Positions 27,888 to 36,768 are shown, numbered from the stretch's first letter. The stretch is 64,000 nucleotides of DNA from Bradyrhizobium sp. CSA112 (GCF_029051645.1 NZ_JAACFS010000011.1:124001-188000); one strand, 5' to 3'. The notes: generated by a model not told the origin, from the sequence alone. Numbers and translations are program-made.

Positions 27888-27943
27888 GATTGCGACGTGA
27901 CAGGAGCGGGCGCGTTTCCGACGCGCTCGCTCTGAAGCGAAGC

Positions 27944-28201
27944 CTAAGCCTGCGGCCGCGGAGCGTCCTGCGCGGCAGGCGGCATGGCGCGGGTGCGAAA
28001 ATAATCCAGCACGAAGAGACGGATCGCCGAGGACAGATTGCCCTGCTGGCGATTGCTGTCGATCTCGCCGACTAGCTCGGACAAGGTCATGTTCCGCAGG
28101 CCCGAGATTTCCTTCATGCCGTTCCAGAAGGCTTCTTCGAGGCTGACGCTGGTCTTGTGGCCGGCGACCACGATGGAGCGTTTGACGACGGGTGACTTCA
28201 T
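27944..28201 (-). CDS. Ribbon-helix-helix domain protein (RHH_4 type)
   Basis: The protein has 85 residues. The pattern VVKRSIVVAGHKTSVSLEEAFWNGMKEIS, then LRNMTLSELVGEID and SSAIRLFVLDYFR, is that of the alphaproteobacterial RHH_4 small proteins, with a beta strand for DNA contact and two helices. The start overlaps the stop of the DUF4169 gene by four bases, and this pair is a conserved arrangement in the group. The role is unknown; a DNA-binding regulator is likely from the fold. Confidence 0.8.
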   Translation of the reverse strand: MKSPVVKRSIVVAGHKTSVSLEEAFWNGMKEISGLRNMTLSELVGEIDSNRQQGNLSSAIRLFVLDYFRTRAMPPAAQDAPRPQA

Positions 28202-28386
28202 GACGCGTCTCCGTCATCGAGCTTGTGCTGGTCCAAAAGATCGCCGGCGCGATCCTTGCGACGATCGTCGAGCGCGCGTTCGGCCTTGGTCCGGCCAAAC
28301 CGCGCGCGGTTGGCATCGGCTTGTCTTGCCGCTTGTTCCCGTTCGTTACGCTTCTTGAATCGCTTCAGATTGATCACGTCTGCCAT
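28198..28386 (-). CDS. DUF4169 small basic protein
   Basis: The protein has 62 residues, from MADVINLKRFKKRNEREQ. The high content of Arg and Lys and the start INLxRxxK are diagnostic of DUF4169. The start at 28386 has GGAGG at good distance; the upstream in-frame ATG at 28419 does not. It is translationally coupled to the RHH gene. Function is unknown. The gap upstream (28387-28661, between this gene and fumC) shows no gene. Confidence 0.8.
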   Translation of the reverse strand: MADVINLKRFKKRNEREQAARQADANRARFGRTKAERALDDRRKDRAGDLLDQHKLDDGDAS

Positions 28387-28661
28387 GTTCGCCTCCATCA
28401 GCCGGCGACTCGAAGGCATGATAATTCATTGTTGGGAAAAACGTCGTCACATCGTGCGCATGCAAACTGGATCGTCATTCGGAATCCCCGTGTAACGGTC
28501 ACTGATAGCATCAAAAAATATATTTCGCCCTGCGAAAACCGAATAATTCCTGCTCCTACCATGCGTCAACGCAACGGCGATAGATGATCCACTTCATTCT
28601 TCAGGTCTGATGCAACAAATTATATCTCTCACCCGTAGTTTCCCGGGGGCTGCTATGGCGA

Positions 28662-30077
28662 TCAGCCCGGGTGTGTCATTTTGTCCGGCTGCACCAGGCT
28701 TTCGAATTCGGCGTCGTTCACAAAGCCGAGGCGCACAGCCTCTTCCTTCAATGTTGTTCCGCGCGCGTGCGCCGACTTGGCGACCTTCGCCGCGTTATCG
28801 TATCCGATTTTCGGAGCCAGCGCGGTAACCAGCATCAGCGAGCGCTCCATCAACTCGCGAATTCGTTTTTCGTCGGCGCGTATGCCCACCACGCAATGTT
28901 CGGTGAACGAGCGCGCCGCGTCCGACAGCAGTTGAATGGAATTTATCATACAATATGCCAGAACGGGCTTGTAAACATTCAGCTCGAAATGTCCCTGGCT
29001 CCCGGCAACAGTGATGGTTGTCTGGTTGCCGAAGACCTGACAGCAGACCATGGTCATCGCTTCGCACTGGGTCGGATTGACCTTGCCGGGCATGATCGAC
29101 GAGCCCGGTTCGTTTTCCGGCAGGATCAATTCGCCGAGACCGGAACGCGGGCCCGAGCCCAGCAGGCGAATGTCGTTGGCGATCTTGAACAGGCCGGTTG
29201 CCACCGAATTGATCGCGCCATGCACCATGACATAGGCGTCGTTGGAAGCCAGCGCCTCGAATTTGTTGGGCGCGCTGGTGAAAGGCAGTTTTGTGATTTT
29301 CGCGACATGCCTGGCGAACAGTTTTGCAAATCTCGGTTTCGAGTTGAGACCGGTGCCGACAGCAGTTCCGCCCTGCGCCAGCGGGAACAAATCCTTCACC
29401 GCGATGCGCAGGCGCGCGATGCCGCTCTCGATCTGCGCGGCGTAGCCCGAGAATTCCTGTCCGAGCGTCAGCGGCGTCGCGTCCTGCGTATGGGTTCGCC
29501 CGATCTTGATGATCCTGGCGAACGCCTTTTCCTTCTTCCGTAATTCGCGATGCAGTTCGCTGAGCGCCGGAATCAGGTCGGCGGCGATGCGTCCCGCGGC
29601 GGCGATATGCATCGCCGTCGGAAATGAATCGTTCGACGACTGACTCATGTTGACGTGATCGTTGGGGTGAACCGGCACCTTGGCGCCGAGTTTGCCGCCC
29701 AGCAACTCGTTGGCGCGGTTGGCGATCACCTCATTGAGGTTCATGTTGCTCTGGGTGCCGGAGCCGGTCTGCCAGACGACCAGAGGAAAGTGATCGTCGA
29801 GCCTGCCTTCGGTCACCTCGCGTGCGGCGCGGATGATGGCGCCGGCGCGACGCGCATCGAGCAATCCGAGTTCCTGATTGGTTTGGGCGGCGGCAAGTTT
29901 GACGAGGCCGAGCGCATGGACGATCGCGATCGGCATGCGGTCCTGACCGATCTTGAAATTCTGCCGCGAGCGTTCGGTCTGCGCGCCCCAATAGCGGTCG
30001 GCGGGAACGTCGATCGGACCGAAGCTGTCGGTCTCGCTGCGGGTAGATTTGTTTCCGGATATTGCTGATCGAGCCAT
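28662..30077 (-). CDS. fumC: Class II fumarate hydratase
   Basis: The protein has 471 residues, the usual length. The family signature GSSIMPGKVNPTQCEA is seen, together with the active-site stretches TGSGTQSNMNLNEVIANRA, SSNDSFPTAMHIAA and GRTHTQDATPLTLGQEFSGY. It interconverts fumarate and L-malate in the TCA cycle and needs no iron. The N-terminus has a short Ser/Thr-rich extension before SFGPIDVPADRYWGAQT. It lies 62 bases upstream of the sspB stop on the same strand. Confidence 0.96.
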   Translation of the reverse strand: MARSAISGNKSTRSETDSFGPIDVPADRYWGAQTERSRQNFKIGQDRMPIAIVHALGLVKLAAAQTNQELGLLDARRAGAIIRAAREVTEGRLDDHFPLVVWQTGSGTQSNMNLNEVIANRANELLGGKLGAKVPVHPNDHVNMSQSSNDSFPTAMHIAAAGRIAADLIPALSELHRELRKKEKAFARIIKIGRTHTQDATPLTLGQEFSGYAAQIESGIARLRIAVKDLFPLAQGGTAVGTGLNSKPRFAKLFARHVAKITKLPFTSAPNKFEALASNDAYVMVHGAINSVATGLFKIANDIRLLGSGPRSGLGELILPENEPGSSIMPGKVNPTQCEAMTMVCCQVFGNQTTITVAGSQGHFELNVYKPVLAYCMINSIQLLSDAARSFTEHCVVGIRADEKRIRELMERSLMLVTALAPKIGYDNAAKVAKSAHARGTTLKEEAVRLGFVNDAEFESLVQPDKMTHPG

Positions 30078-30139
30078 ACGTAATGTCCGTTGCGCCGCGA
30101 AATGGCGGAACGTGCGTCGCGGTTTTTCCCGCGCGTAGA

Positions 30140-30676
30140 TTATTTCTTACGAAAGCGATCCAGCCGCACCACTTCCGCGCCTTCGCTCGTCTTCCCCGGT
30201 TCGTCCTTGCTTTCCGCGGCGGGCTCCGGCCCGGCGACCGACAGGGCGGACGGAGCGGGGACCGTCGGCAACTTCGCTGCAGGTGCCTCCGCCACGGCTT
30301 CCGATGCCTCTGCTATGGCTTCCGACGGTTCGAATTGCAGACCGAACTGCACCGAAGGATCGAGGAAGCTCTTGATCGCCGCGAACGGCACCACCAGCCG
30401 CTCGGGTATGCCGCCGAACGACAGGCCGACCTCGAAACGATCCTCCGTCACCACCAGATCCCAGAACTGATGCTGCAGGATGATCGTCATCTCTTCCGGG
30501 TATTGCGCCAGAAGCCGCGGCGACAGCTTCACGCCGTCGGCGGTGGAGAGGAAGGTGATGAAGAAGTGATGCTCGCCGGGCAGGCCGTGTTCGGCGGCGT
30601 CGGCCAGCACGCGGCGGAGCACCCCGCGCAGCGCGTCGCGCGCTAGCACGTCATAACGGATATGATCGGTCGCCAT
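30140..30676 (-). CDS. sspB: SspB, ClpXP adaptor for ssrA-tagged proteins
   Basis: The protein has 178 residues. The alphaproteobacterial SspB core is seen: HIRYDVLARDALRGVLRRVLADAA, HHFFITFLSTADGVKLSP, EMTIILQHQFWDLVV and FEVGLSFGGIPERLVVPFAAIKSFLDPS. A long Ala/Pro/Glu-rich linker ends in VVRLDRFRKK, the ClpX-docking tail. It hands tagged proteins to ClpXP. The tmRNA gene lies just upstream on the same strand (30841-31160), so the tagging RNA and the adaptor for its products are neighbours. Confidence 0.92.
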   Translation of the reverse strand: MATDHIRYDVLARDALRGVLRRVLADAAEHGLPGEHHFFITFLSTADGVKLSPRLLAQYPEEMTIILQHQFWDLVVTEDRFEVGLSFGGIPERLVVPFAAIKSFLDPSVQFGLQFEPSEAIAEASEAVAEAPAAKLPTVPAPSALSVAGPEPAAESKDEPGKTSEGAEVVRLDRFRKK

Positions 30677-30840
30677 GGTCGTCCTGTTACGTTGGATGGC
30701 CGCCGGTCTCCCGACTCGCCCCTTTGCCCATATGCTACCCCGGCGGGAGCCGCAGGTCAGCAGGCGTGACGAAGCGATTTTGCTGCGGAGCGGCTCTCGG
30801 CCCGGACATGAAAAGAATCCCGGACATGAAAAGAATAAAG

Positions 30841-31160
30841 TGGAGGCTTCTGTTGCCAGGTGCCTCCGGACCCCGCCTAGCGGAGCTTAACCCGCTAGGA
30901 CTTTAGATTGGTCTTTCAAACTGCGTTACGCAGCCTGAGCAACCGGAGCATAGTTGTCGTTTGCAACTATTGCATAGCCCGATAACGGCGGAACCATACC
31001 GGGAAAAAACTCGCCCTTTACGCCCTCGTCGATCCTGGTTCGCCCCCGCCGAAACCCATCCTCCGGGGAGTGGGCTTCGGTGGAGGCGCCGGGTACTGCC
31101 CCCGGGTCCGAATGGTTTATTGCGACGGTCATTTATTTCCATAGCCGGCGAACCGGCACC
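30841..31160 (-). ncRNA. ssrA: Circularly permuted two-piece tmRNA
   Basis: The tag reading frame is at 30964-30926: GCA resume codon, then ANDNYAPVAQAA and TAA. The 5' acceptor strand GGGGGCG (31047-31041) begins GAACCAGGATCGACG, the tmRNA start consensus. Its partner CGCCTCC (31088-31082), followed by ACC, lies upstream in the gene, behind a T-arm CCGGG-GGCAGTA-CCCGG. The acceptor piece therefore comes first and the tag piece second, with a loop of about 30 bases (31078-31048) to be cut out, as in alphaproteobacteria. The end has GGAGGC/GCCTCC hairpin and a T-rich tract. Outer limits are approximate. It rescues stalled ribosomes. Confidence 0.93.
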
Positions 31161-31164
31161 CCCA

Positions 31165-31588
31165 ATATAGGGTGCAAGTCTGGAGAAAAATAGGGCCGAA
31201 GGCGCTGAACGGGGGGGAACACGGGCCTTCCGGACTTTCGGTTTGATGTCGCTCAGTTGCGGTTTCGCCACGAATTCGACAATTCTCGAAATGCACCGGG
31301 TCACCTCCCAGGCGCTGCATGATTTTTAGCCAGCATGAATGCTTGGATCGTGCCGCTGATTGGCTAATCGTCCCGGGTGTTGTGCCGCTCCAATCGCAAA
31401 GGTTGCGATCTGCGGCACGCTTGGTGGGCCTGATTGCAGCTTTGCGATGTCATTTGCCATTCGGCCCGGAAGCGTTTTGAGTTTTGCTGGCGTTGTCTAA
31501 GGAAACTCGCTAGGCAGTTTCTGGGACAAGCATCCAGGTTATCCAATCAAACGGGCGAGAAACCCGTCTTTGGGGGGAGGAGATATCC
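31165..31588. other. Intergenic stretch between ssrA and tctB
   Basis: About 420 bases hold no convincing gene. On the minus strand TATATT near 31166-31171 may be the -10 element of the ssrA promoter, with no good -35. Directly inside the ssrA end, GCCGG-TTCG-CCGGC (31144-31157) can form a very stable tetraloop hairpin. On the plus strand I could not pick a promoter for the tct genes. Confidence 0.4.
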
Positions 31589-32089
31589 ATGAACGCCACG
31601 CCGGGCCATGCGCCGGTCAAATCCATCATACCGAAATGGGTTCGCAACCCGCAGGAGTTCGTCGGCGGAATTGCCTTGATGGCGATTGCCGTGTTCGCCC
31701 TTTGGGCGTCGAGCGACCTGCAGGGCATGCGCGGATTTTCGTTCGGCGCCGGTACCGCGCCGCGGATGTTCGGATTTTTGTTGCTGGGACTGGGCGCCCT
31801 CATCACTGTTGTCGGCGTTGTCACCGAAGGTCCCCACCTTGCGAAATACCATTGGCGGGGACCCTTCTTCGTGACGGTCGCGATCTTGACGTTTGCCTTC
31901 ACGATCCGACCCATGGGAATGATCTTTGCCGCCATGGCCGCCTTCTTGATCGCGGCATGCGGGTCGCCGGAAACCCGGTGGACGGAGACACTGATCGTTG
32001 CCGTCTGCCTTACGGCGTTTTGCGCCCTGTTGTTTCCATATGCGCTCGGTCTGCCTTTGCAGCTCCTGCCGACGTTCATGATCCGGTGA
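31589..32089 (+). CDS. tctB: TctB, small membrane subunit of a tripartite tricarboxylate transporter
   Basis: The protein has 166 residues with four predicted helices. Family features are PQEFVGGIALMAIAVFALW in the first helix and FSFGAGTAPRMFGFLLLGLGALI, the TctB signature GxGxxPR. It is the small partner of TctA in the sodium-coupled TTT uptake systems. The start at 31589 has GGGGGAGG upstream. It is seven bases before tctA. Confidence 0.9.
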   Translation: MNATPGHAPVKSIIPKWVRNPQEFVGGIALMAIAVFALWASSDLQGMRGFSFGAGTAPRMFGFLLLGLGALITVVGVVTEGPHLAKYHWRGPFFVTVAILTFAFTIRPMGMIFAAMAAFLIAACGSPETRWTETLIVAVCLTAFCALLFPYALGLPLQLLPTFMIR

Positions 32090-32096
32090 GGGCGTG

Positions 32097-33662
32097 ATGG
32101 GAGATGTCTTTTCAAATCTTGGACTCGGCTTCGGCGTCGTTTTCCAGTTCGTGCAGTGGACACCCGCCTTTCTTGGCGGCGCCTCCATCCCGATCCCGGT
32201 AAACATTCTGTTGTGCCTGATCGGCGCGCTGGTGGGCACGCTGGTCGGCGTGCTGCCGGGCATCGGCACCATCGCCACCGTGGCCATGCTGCTACCGATC
32301 ACCTTTGGCCTGCCCCCGGTCGGCGCGCTGATCATGCTGGCCGGCATCTATTACGGTGCCCAATATGGCGGCTCGACCACGTCGATCCTGGTCAACATTC
32401 CAGGCGAGGCCGGGTCCGTGGTTACCGCGCTCGACGGTTTCCAGATGGCGAAAAAGGGCCGCGCCGGTCCGGCGCTCGCGATTGCCGCGATCGGATCGTT
32501 CTTCGCCGGCTGTGTCGCGACCGTGCTGATTGCCCTGCTGGGCGCGCCGCTGACCAAGATTGCGCTGGCGTTCGGTCCTGCCGAATACTTCTCGCTCATG
32601 GTGCTCGGCCTGATCTTCGCGGTTGTGCTCGCGAAAGGCTCGGTGCTGAAGGCGATCGCGATGATCGTGATGGGCCTGCTGCTTTCCATGGTCGGGTCCG
32701 ACATTGAGACTGGCGCCTCGCGCATGGCCTTCAACATTCCCGAACTGGCTGACGGTCTTGGTTTTGCGACGCTGGCGATGGGACTGTTCGGCTTTGCGGA
32801 GATCATTCGCAATCTCGATGCCGGCGGTGAAACCGATCGCAAGTTGGTTCAGGAGAAGGTTTCGGGACTGATGCCGACGCGGCAGGATCTCAAGGAGACG
32901 GCTCCTGCGATCCTGCGCGGCACCGGGCTCGGATCGATTCTCGGCATTCTGCCGGGCGGCGGCGCCGTGATCGCCTCGTTCGCGGCATACACGCTCGAGA
33001 AGAAAGTCGCGAAAGATCCCTCGAAGTTCGGTCATGGCGAAATCCGCGGCGTCGCGGCACCCGAGAGTGCCAACAACGCCGCCGCCCAGACCTCCTTCAT
33101 CCCGTTGCTCACGCTCGGCATCCCGCCCAACGCCGTCATGGCGCTGATGGTCGGCGCAATGACGATTCACGGCATCGTGCCGGGCCCGCAGGTGATGCAG
33201 AAGCAGCCCGAGCTGGTGTGGGGCATGATTGCCTCGATGTGGGTCGGCAATCTCATGCTGCTGATCATCAACCTGCCTTTGGTGGGCATTTGGGTGCGGC
33301 TGTTGCGGGTGCCTTACCGGTTGATGTTCCCTTCGATCGTGGTCTTCTGCTGTATCGGCATCTACTCCGTGAACAACGCGCCAACCGACGTCATGATCGC
33401 AGGTGCGTTCGGGCTGGTCGGCTACTGGCTGATCAAGCACGATTTCGAGCCGGCGCCGCTCCTGCTCGGGATGGTGCTCGGGCCGCTGATGGAAGAAAAC
33501 CTGCGCCGCGCACTTCTGATCTCGCGCGGTGATTGGTCGGTCTTCCTGACGCGTCCATTGTCGGCAGTGCTGATGGCGATTGCCGCCGCGTTGCTCATCC
33601 TTGCGGTGCTGCCATCGCTGCGCAAGAAGCGCGATGAGGTGTTTGTGGAATCGGAGAACTGA
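32097..33662 (+). CDS. tctA: TctA, large membrane subunit of a tripartite tricarboxylate transporter
   Basis: The protein has 521 residues with about 12 helices. The repeated family motifs are seen: GTLVGVLPGIGTIATVAMLLPIT near the N-terminus, YYGAQYGGSTTSILVNIPGE and LGILPGGGAVIASFAAYTLEKK in the second half, followed by GVAAPESANNAAAQTSFIPLLTLGIPP. These re-entrant Gly/Pro-rich loops form the transport path. I prefer ATG 32097 over the GTG directly before it, because GAGGG lies five bases upstream. A strong terminator follows the gene. Confidence 0.93.
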   Translation: MGDVFSNLGLGFGVVFQFVQWTPAFLGGASIPIPVNILLCLIGALVGTLVGVLPGIGTIATVAMLLPITFGLPPVGALIMLAGIYYGAQYGGSTTSILVNIPGEAGSVVTALDGFQMAKKGRAGPALAIAAIGSFFAGCVATVLIALLGAPLTKIALAFGPAEYFSLMVLGLIFAVVLAKGSVLKAIAMIVMGLLLSMVGSDIETGASRMAFNIPELADGLGFATLAMGLFGFAEIIRNLDAGGETDRKLVQEKVSGLMPTRQDLKETAPAILRGTGLGSILGILPGGGAVIASFAAYTLEKKVAKDPSKFGHGEIRGVAAPESANNAAAQTSFIPLLTLGIPPNAVMALMVGAMTIHGIVPGPQVMQKQPELVWGMIASMWVGNLMLLIINLPLVGIWVRLLRVPYRLMFPSIVVFCCIGIYSVNNAPTDVMIAGAFGLVGYWLIKHDFEPAPLLLGMVLGPLMEENLRRALLISRGDWSVFLTRPLSAVLMAIAAALLILAVLPSLRKKRDEVFVESEN

Positions 33663-33681
33663 CCCTGCGTCGGTGCGCCGC

Positions 33682-33715
33682 AGCCCGAAGTCTGGTCGAC
33701 TTCGGGCTAATTTTC
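33682..33715 (+). terminator. Rho-independent terminator between tctA and tctC
   Basis: An 11-base stem AGCCCGAAGTC / GACTTCGGGCT with a five-base loop is followed by AATTTTCT. It lies 20 bases after the tctA stop and 64 bases before the tctC start. It should end most tctBA transcripts, so tctC either has its own promoter or is reached by read-through. Confidence 0.8.
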
Positions 33716-33779
33716 TATGCCATGGAAAATGCCGGCAGGTAAGTTCGGCATTTCCAAACGATTTCGGGAGGAGATCAAA

Positions 33780-34763
33780 ATGAACTGGTACGGTCGCTCG
33801 CTTGCGAGCGCTGGCTTGGCCGCGCTTGCCGGACTGGGGTTTCTCTCTGCACAGGCGCAGGCTCAAGCCTATCCGACGCGCAGCATCACCATGATCGTGC
33901 CGTTCGCGGCGGGAGGACCGACCGATGTCATCGCGCGCATCGTCACCGGCCATATGGCGCAGACGCTCGGTCAATCCATCATCATCGAGAATGTCGTCGG
34001 CGCCGGCGGTACTACCGCCACCACGCGCGCCTCGAAGGCTGCCAATGACGGCTATACGTTGATCACCGGGCATATGGGAACGCATGCGGCATCCGTGCCG
34101 CTTTATCCCAAGCTCGCCTATCATCCGGAGAAGGATTTCGAGCCGGTCGGCCTGCTCGCCGGCACCCCGATCCTGATCCTGGCGCGGAAGGATTTCCCGC
34201 CGAAGGACCTCAAGGAATTCATCACCTATGTGAAAGCGAATGAGTCCAAGGTCAACGCGGCGCACGCCGGTGTAGGTTCGGTCTCGAATGTGTCGTGCGA
34301 ATTGTTAAACTCGATCCTGGGAGTCAAGCCGATCGGTGTTCCCTTCAACGGCACCGGTCCTGCGATGAACGCGCTTGTGGGCGGGCAGGTCGATTACATG
34401 TGCGACCAGATCGTCAACGCGGTGCCGCAGATCAACGGCGGCACCATCAAGGCCTATGCCGTGGCGACGGCCGAGCGCAATCCGTCATTGCCCAATGTTC
34501 CCACCACCGCCGAGGCCGGCTTGCCGGCCTTCCAGGCGCAGGCGTGGAACGCGATCTTCGCGCCGAAGGGAACGCCCGCGGACGTTGTCGCAAAGCTGAA
34601 TGCCGCGATCGTCAAAGCGCTGGATGACGAGAACGTGCGCAAGCGCCTGCTCGAGCTAGGCAGCGTCATCCCGGCTGCCGCAGACCGCACTCCGGCTGCG
34701 CTCGGAACTCTGGTGAAGAACGAGATCGCGAAGTGGACGCCGGTGCTCAAGGCGGTGAATTAA
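33780..34763 (+). CDS. tctC: TctC, periplasmic solute-binding protein (Bug family)
   Basis: The precursor has 327 residues. The signal peptide ends at AQAQA before YPTRSITMIVPFAAGGPTD, the Bug-family start with the ligand-contacting IVPFAAGG loop. Other family stretches are VENVVGAGGTTAT-like (IIENVVGAGG), AHAGVGSVSN and VPTTAEAGLPAF. It captures a carboxylate (citrate, tricarballylate or another acid) for TctAB. The start at 33780 has GGGAGGAG at ideal distance; a longer frame from 33717 begins within the terminator and is rejected. Confidence 0.93.
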   Translation: MNWYGRSLASAGLAALAGLGFLSAQAQAQAYPTRSITMIVPFAAGGPTDVIARIVTGHMAQTLGQSIIIENVVGAGGTTATTRASKAANDGYTLITGHMGTHAASVPLYPKLAYHPEKDFEPVGLLAGTPILILARKDFPPKDLKEFITYVKANESKVNAAHAGVGSVSNVSCELLNSILGVKPIGVPFNGTGPAMNALVGGQVDYMCDQIVNAVPQINGGTIKAYAVATAERNPSLPNVPTTAEAGLPAFQAQAWNAIFAPKGTPADVVAKLNAAIVKALDDENVRKRLLELGSVIPAAADRTPAALGTLVKNEIAKWTPVLKAVN

Positions 34764-34935
34764 TCCACGTAATCAAGACGATGGCGAGGGGCGGGACGCG
34801 GGTTCCGCCCCTTGTCGTTTGCGTGGGGGATGATCATTTTTCCGGGTATAATCGGTGTGCGAAGCCGAATCGGCGTGTCGATCGGATGTTCCGGCCGTTA
34901 AATTCGCCGTTCTGATAAGGCCTGAAGCACCAGCC

Positions 34936-35730
34936 ATGAACCAATATCACGACCTGCTCGAACGTATCCTCAGCGACGGCGCGGAGAAGCACGACCGCAC
35001 CGGCACCGGCACGCTGTCGATCTTCGGTCACCAGATGCGGTTCAGCCTGTCGGCCGGATTTCCGATGCTGACCACCAAGCGGTTGCCGCTGAAGGCGATC
35101 GTGCACGAATTGCTGTGGTTCCTCGCTGGCGACACCAACATCAAATATCTCAAGGACAACGGCGTTTCGATCTGGGATGAATGGGCCGACGCCAATGGCG
35201 ATCTGGGCCCGGTGTACGGGTCGCAATGGCGGTCATGGCCGGCGCCGGACGGGCGCAGCATCGATCAGATTTCCAACGTCGTCGAGATGATCAGGCGCAA
35301 CCCGGATTCGCGGCGGCTGATCGTCAGCGCCTGGAATCCGGCGGACGTCGACAAGATGGCGCTGCCGCCCTGTCACTGCCTGTTTCAGTTCTACGTTGCC
35401 AACGGCAAGCTCTCCTGCCAGCTCTATCAGCGCTCGGCCGACGCGTTCCTCGGCGTGCCCTTCAACATCGCTTCCTATTCGTTGCTGACCATGATGGTCG
35501 CGCAGGTGACGGGGTTGAAGCCAGGCGATTTCGTGCATTCGCTCGGCGACGCGCATCTTTACTCCAATCACCTCGAACAGGCGCGGCTGCAACTGACGCG
35601 GCCGACCAGGCCGCTGCCGGTCATGAAGATCAATCCGGAAGTGAAGGATATCTTCGCGTTCCGTTACGAGGATTTTGCGCTCGAAGGCTACGATCCGCAC
35701 CCGCATATCAAGGCCGAGGTTGCTGTATGA
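34936..35730 (+). CDS. thyA: Thymidylate synthase
   Basis: The protein has 264 residues, the size of E. coli ThyA. The catalytic nucleophile is Cys146 in ALPPCHCLFQFY, the same number as in E. coli. Other fixed regions are DRTGTGTLSIFGHQMRF, ELLWFLAGDTNI, YGSQWRSWP, QRSADAFLGVPFNIASYSLL and HSLGDAHLYSNHLEQ. It methylates dUMP to dTMP with methylene-THF, releasing dihydrofolate, which FolA two genes downstream recycles. The start MNQYHDLL at 34936 matches the family; the longer frame is rejected. Confidence 0.97.
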   Translation: MNQYHDLLERILSDGAEKHDRTGTGTLSIFGHQMRFSLSAGFPMLTTKRLPLKAIVHELLWFLAGDTNIKYLKDNGVSIWDEWADANGDLGPVYGSQWRSWPAPDGRSIDQISNVVEMIRRNPDSRRLIVSAWNPADVDKMALPPCHCLFQFYVANGKLSCQLYQRSADAFLGVPFNIASYSLLTMMVAQVTGLKPGDFVHSLGDAHLYSNHLEQARLQLTRPTRPLPVMKINPEVKDIFAFRYEDFALEGYDPHPHIKAEVAV

Positions 35731-35749
35731 GCCGCCGTGTGAGCGCTTG

Positions 35750-36235
35750 ATGTCCCTCACGATCCGCCGCGCGCGCCCGGGCGAAGCCGGACTTGTCCTG
35801 TCCTTCGTTCGCGAGCTCGCCGAGTACGAAAAGCTGCTCCACGAAATGGAGGCGACCGAGGTCGATATCGACGCGGCGCTGTTTGGAGCGAGCCCGCGAC
35901 TGTTCTGTGAGATCGCCGAGTGGGACGACGTTCCCGCCGGCTTTGCGGTCTGGTTCGTCAATTTCTCGACCTTCAGCGGCCGCTCCGGAATCTACCTGGA
36001 AGATCTGTTCGTCCGTCCGGCGCTGCGCGGCAAGGGCATCGGCAAGGCGCTGCTGGTGCATCTCGCAAAAGAATGCGTGGCGAACGGCTGGTCGCGTCTG
36101 CAATGGTCGGTGTTGGACTGGAACACCCCGTCGATCGCGTTCTACAAATCGCTCGGCGCCGAACTGATGGACGAGTGGACGATTTGCCGGGTCGGCGGTC
36201 CGGCGCTGACGGCGCTGGCGCAAGGGACGCGGTAA
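35750..36235 (+). CDS. GNAT-family N-acetyltransferase
   Basis: The protein has 161 residues. The start SLTIRRARPGEAGLVLSFVREL, the strand FAVWFVNFSTF, the acetyl-CoA loop VRPALRGKGIGKALL (R/Q-x-x-G-x-G/A) and the end ARCNGWSR-like SRLQWSVLDWNTPSIAFYKSLGA fit the diamine (spermidine/spermine) acetyltransferase-like subgroup. It is 19 bases after thyA and its stop overlaps the folA start by one base (TAATG), so it is in the same operon. Its substrate is unknown; it has no obvious place in folate metabolism. Confidence 0.85.
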   Translation: MSLTIRRARPGEAGLVLSFVRELAEYEKLLHEMEATEVDIDAALFGASPRLFCEIAEWDDVPAGFAVWFVNFSTFSGRSGIYLEDLFVRPALRGKGIGKALLVHLAKECVANGWSRLQWSVLDWNTPSIAFYKSLGAELMDEWTICRVGGPALTALAQGTR

Positions 36236-36747
36236 TGGAAATCGTTCTCATCGTTGCAGTGGCCGAGAACGGCGTGATCGGGGCAGGTGGCGCCATTCCG
36301 TGGCGGCTGAAGTCCGACATGGCGCGCTTCAAGGCGCTGACGACGGGCAAGCCTGTGGTGATGGGGCGCAAGACCTTCGCCTCGATCGGCCGGCCGCTTG
36401 CCGGACGGACCAACATCGTCGTCACCCGCGATGCCGGCTATCGCGCCGATGGCGTGGTGGTTACCCGATCCTTCACCGATGCGAGGGCGATCGCTACCGG
36501 CGATGCGCTGCGACGTTTCGCCACTGAGATCGCGGTGATCGGCGGCGCGGAAATCTACGCGCAATGGATGGACAGCGCCGATCGCCTGGAGATTACCGAG
36601 GTACACGCCCGGCCCGACGGCGATACACGTTTCCCGGCAGTCGATCAGGCCGCATGGGAAGAGGTGGCACGCGTGCGGAATCCGGCCGGTCCGGACGACA
36701 GCGCCGATTTCTCCTATGTGACATTTCGCCGGCGCAAACAGCGTTAA
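36235..36747 (+). CDS. folA: Dihydrofolate reductase
   Basis: The protein has 170 residues. Seen are EIVLIVAVAENGVIGAGGAIPWRLKSDMARFK (substrate loop and the acidic Asp of the pteridine site), GKPVVMGRKTFASIG (NADPH binding) and IAVIGGAEIYAQWM. It reduces dihydrofolate made by ThyA to tetrahydrofolate. The start is fixed by the TAATG overlap with the GNAT gene. A final basic tail RRRKQR is short and without a known role. Confidence 0.94.
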   Translation: MEIVLIVAVAENGVIGAGGAIPWRLKSDMARFKALTTGKPVVMGRKTFASIGRPLAGRTNIVVTRDAGYRADGVVVTRSFTDARAIATGDALRRFATEIAVIGGAEIYAQWMDSADRLEITEVHARPDGDTRFPAVDQAAWEEVARVRNPAGPDDSADFSYVTFRRRKQR

Positions 36748-36768
36748 CCTCCCTAACCAATGTTTGCA

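Noticed and set aside
31052..31078. CCGGAGGATGGG-type stretch considered as part of mature tmRNA
   Set aside because: It lies between the encoded acceptor ACC end and the GGGGGCG start, so it is the excised loop of the permuted precursor.
30926..31132. A 68-codon reading frame ending ANDNYAPVAQAA
   Set aside because: It is the tag frame of the tmRNA read back through its structural part; only the 12-residue tag is translated.
32292..34265. A 657-codon open frame antisense to tctA and tctC
   Set aside because: High-GC antisense shadow; rich in Arg, His, Gln and Asp, no family pattern, and both sense genes are certain.
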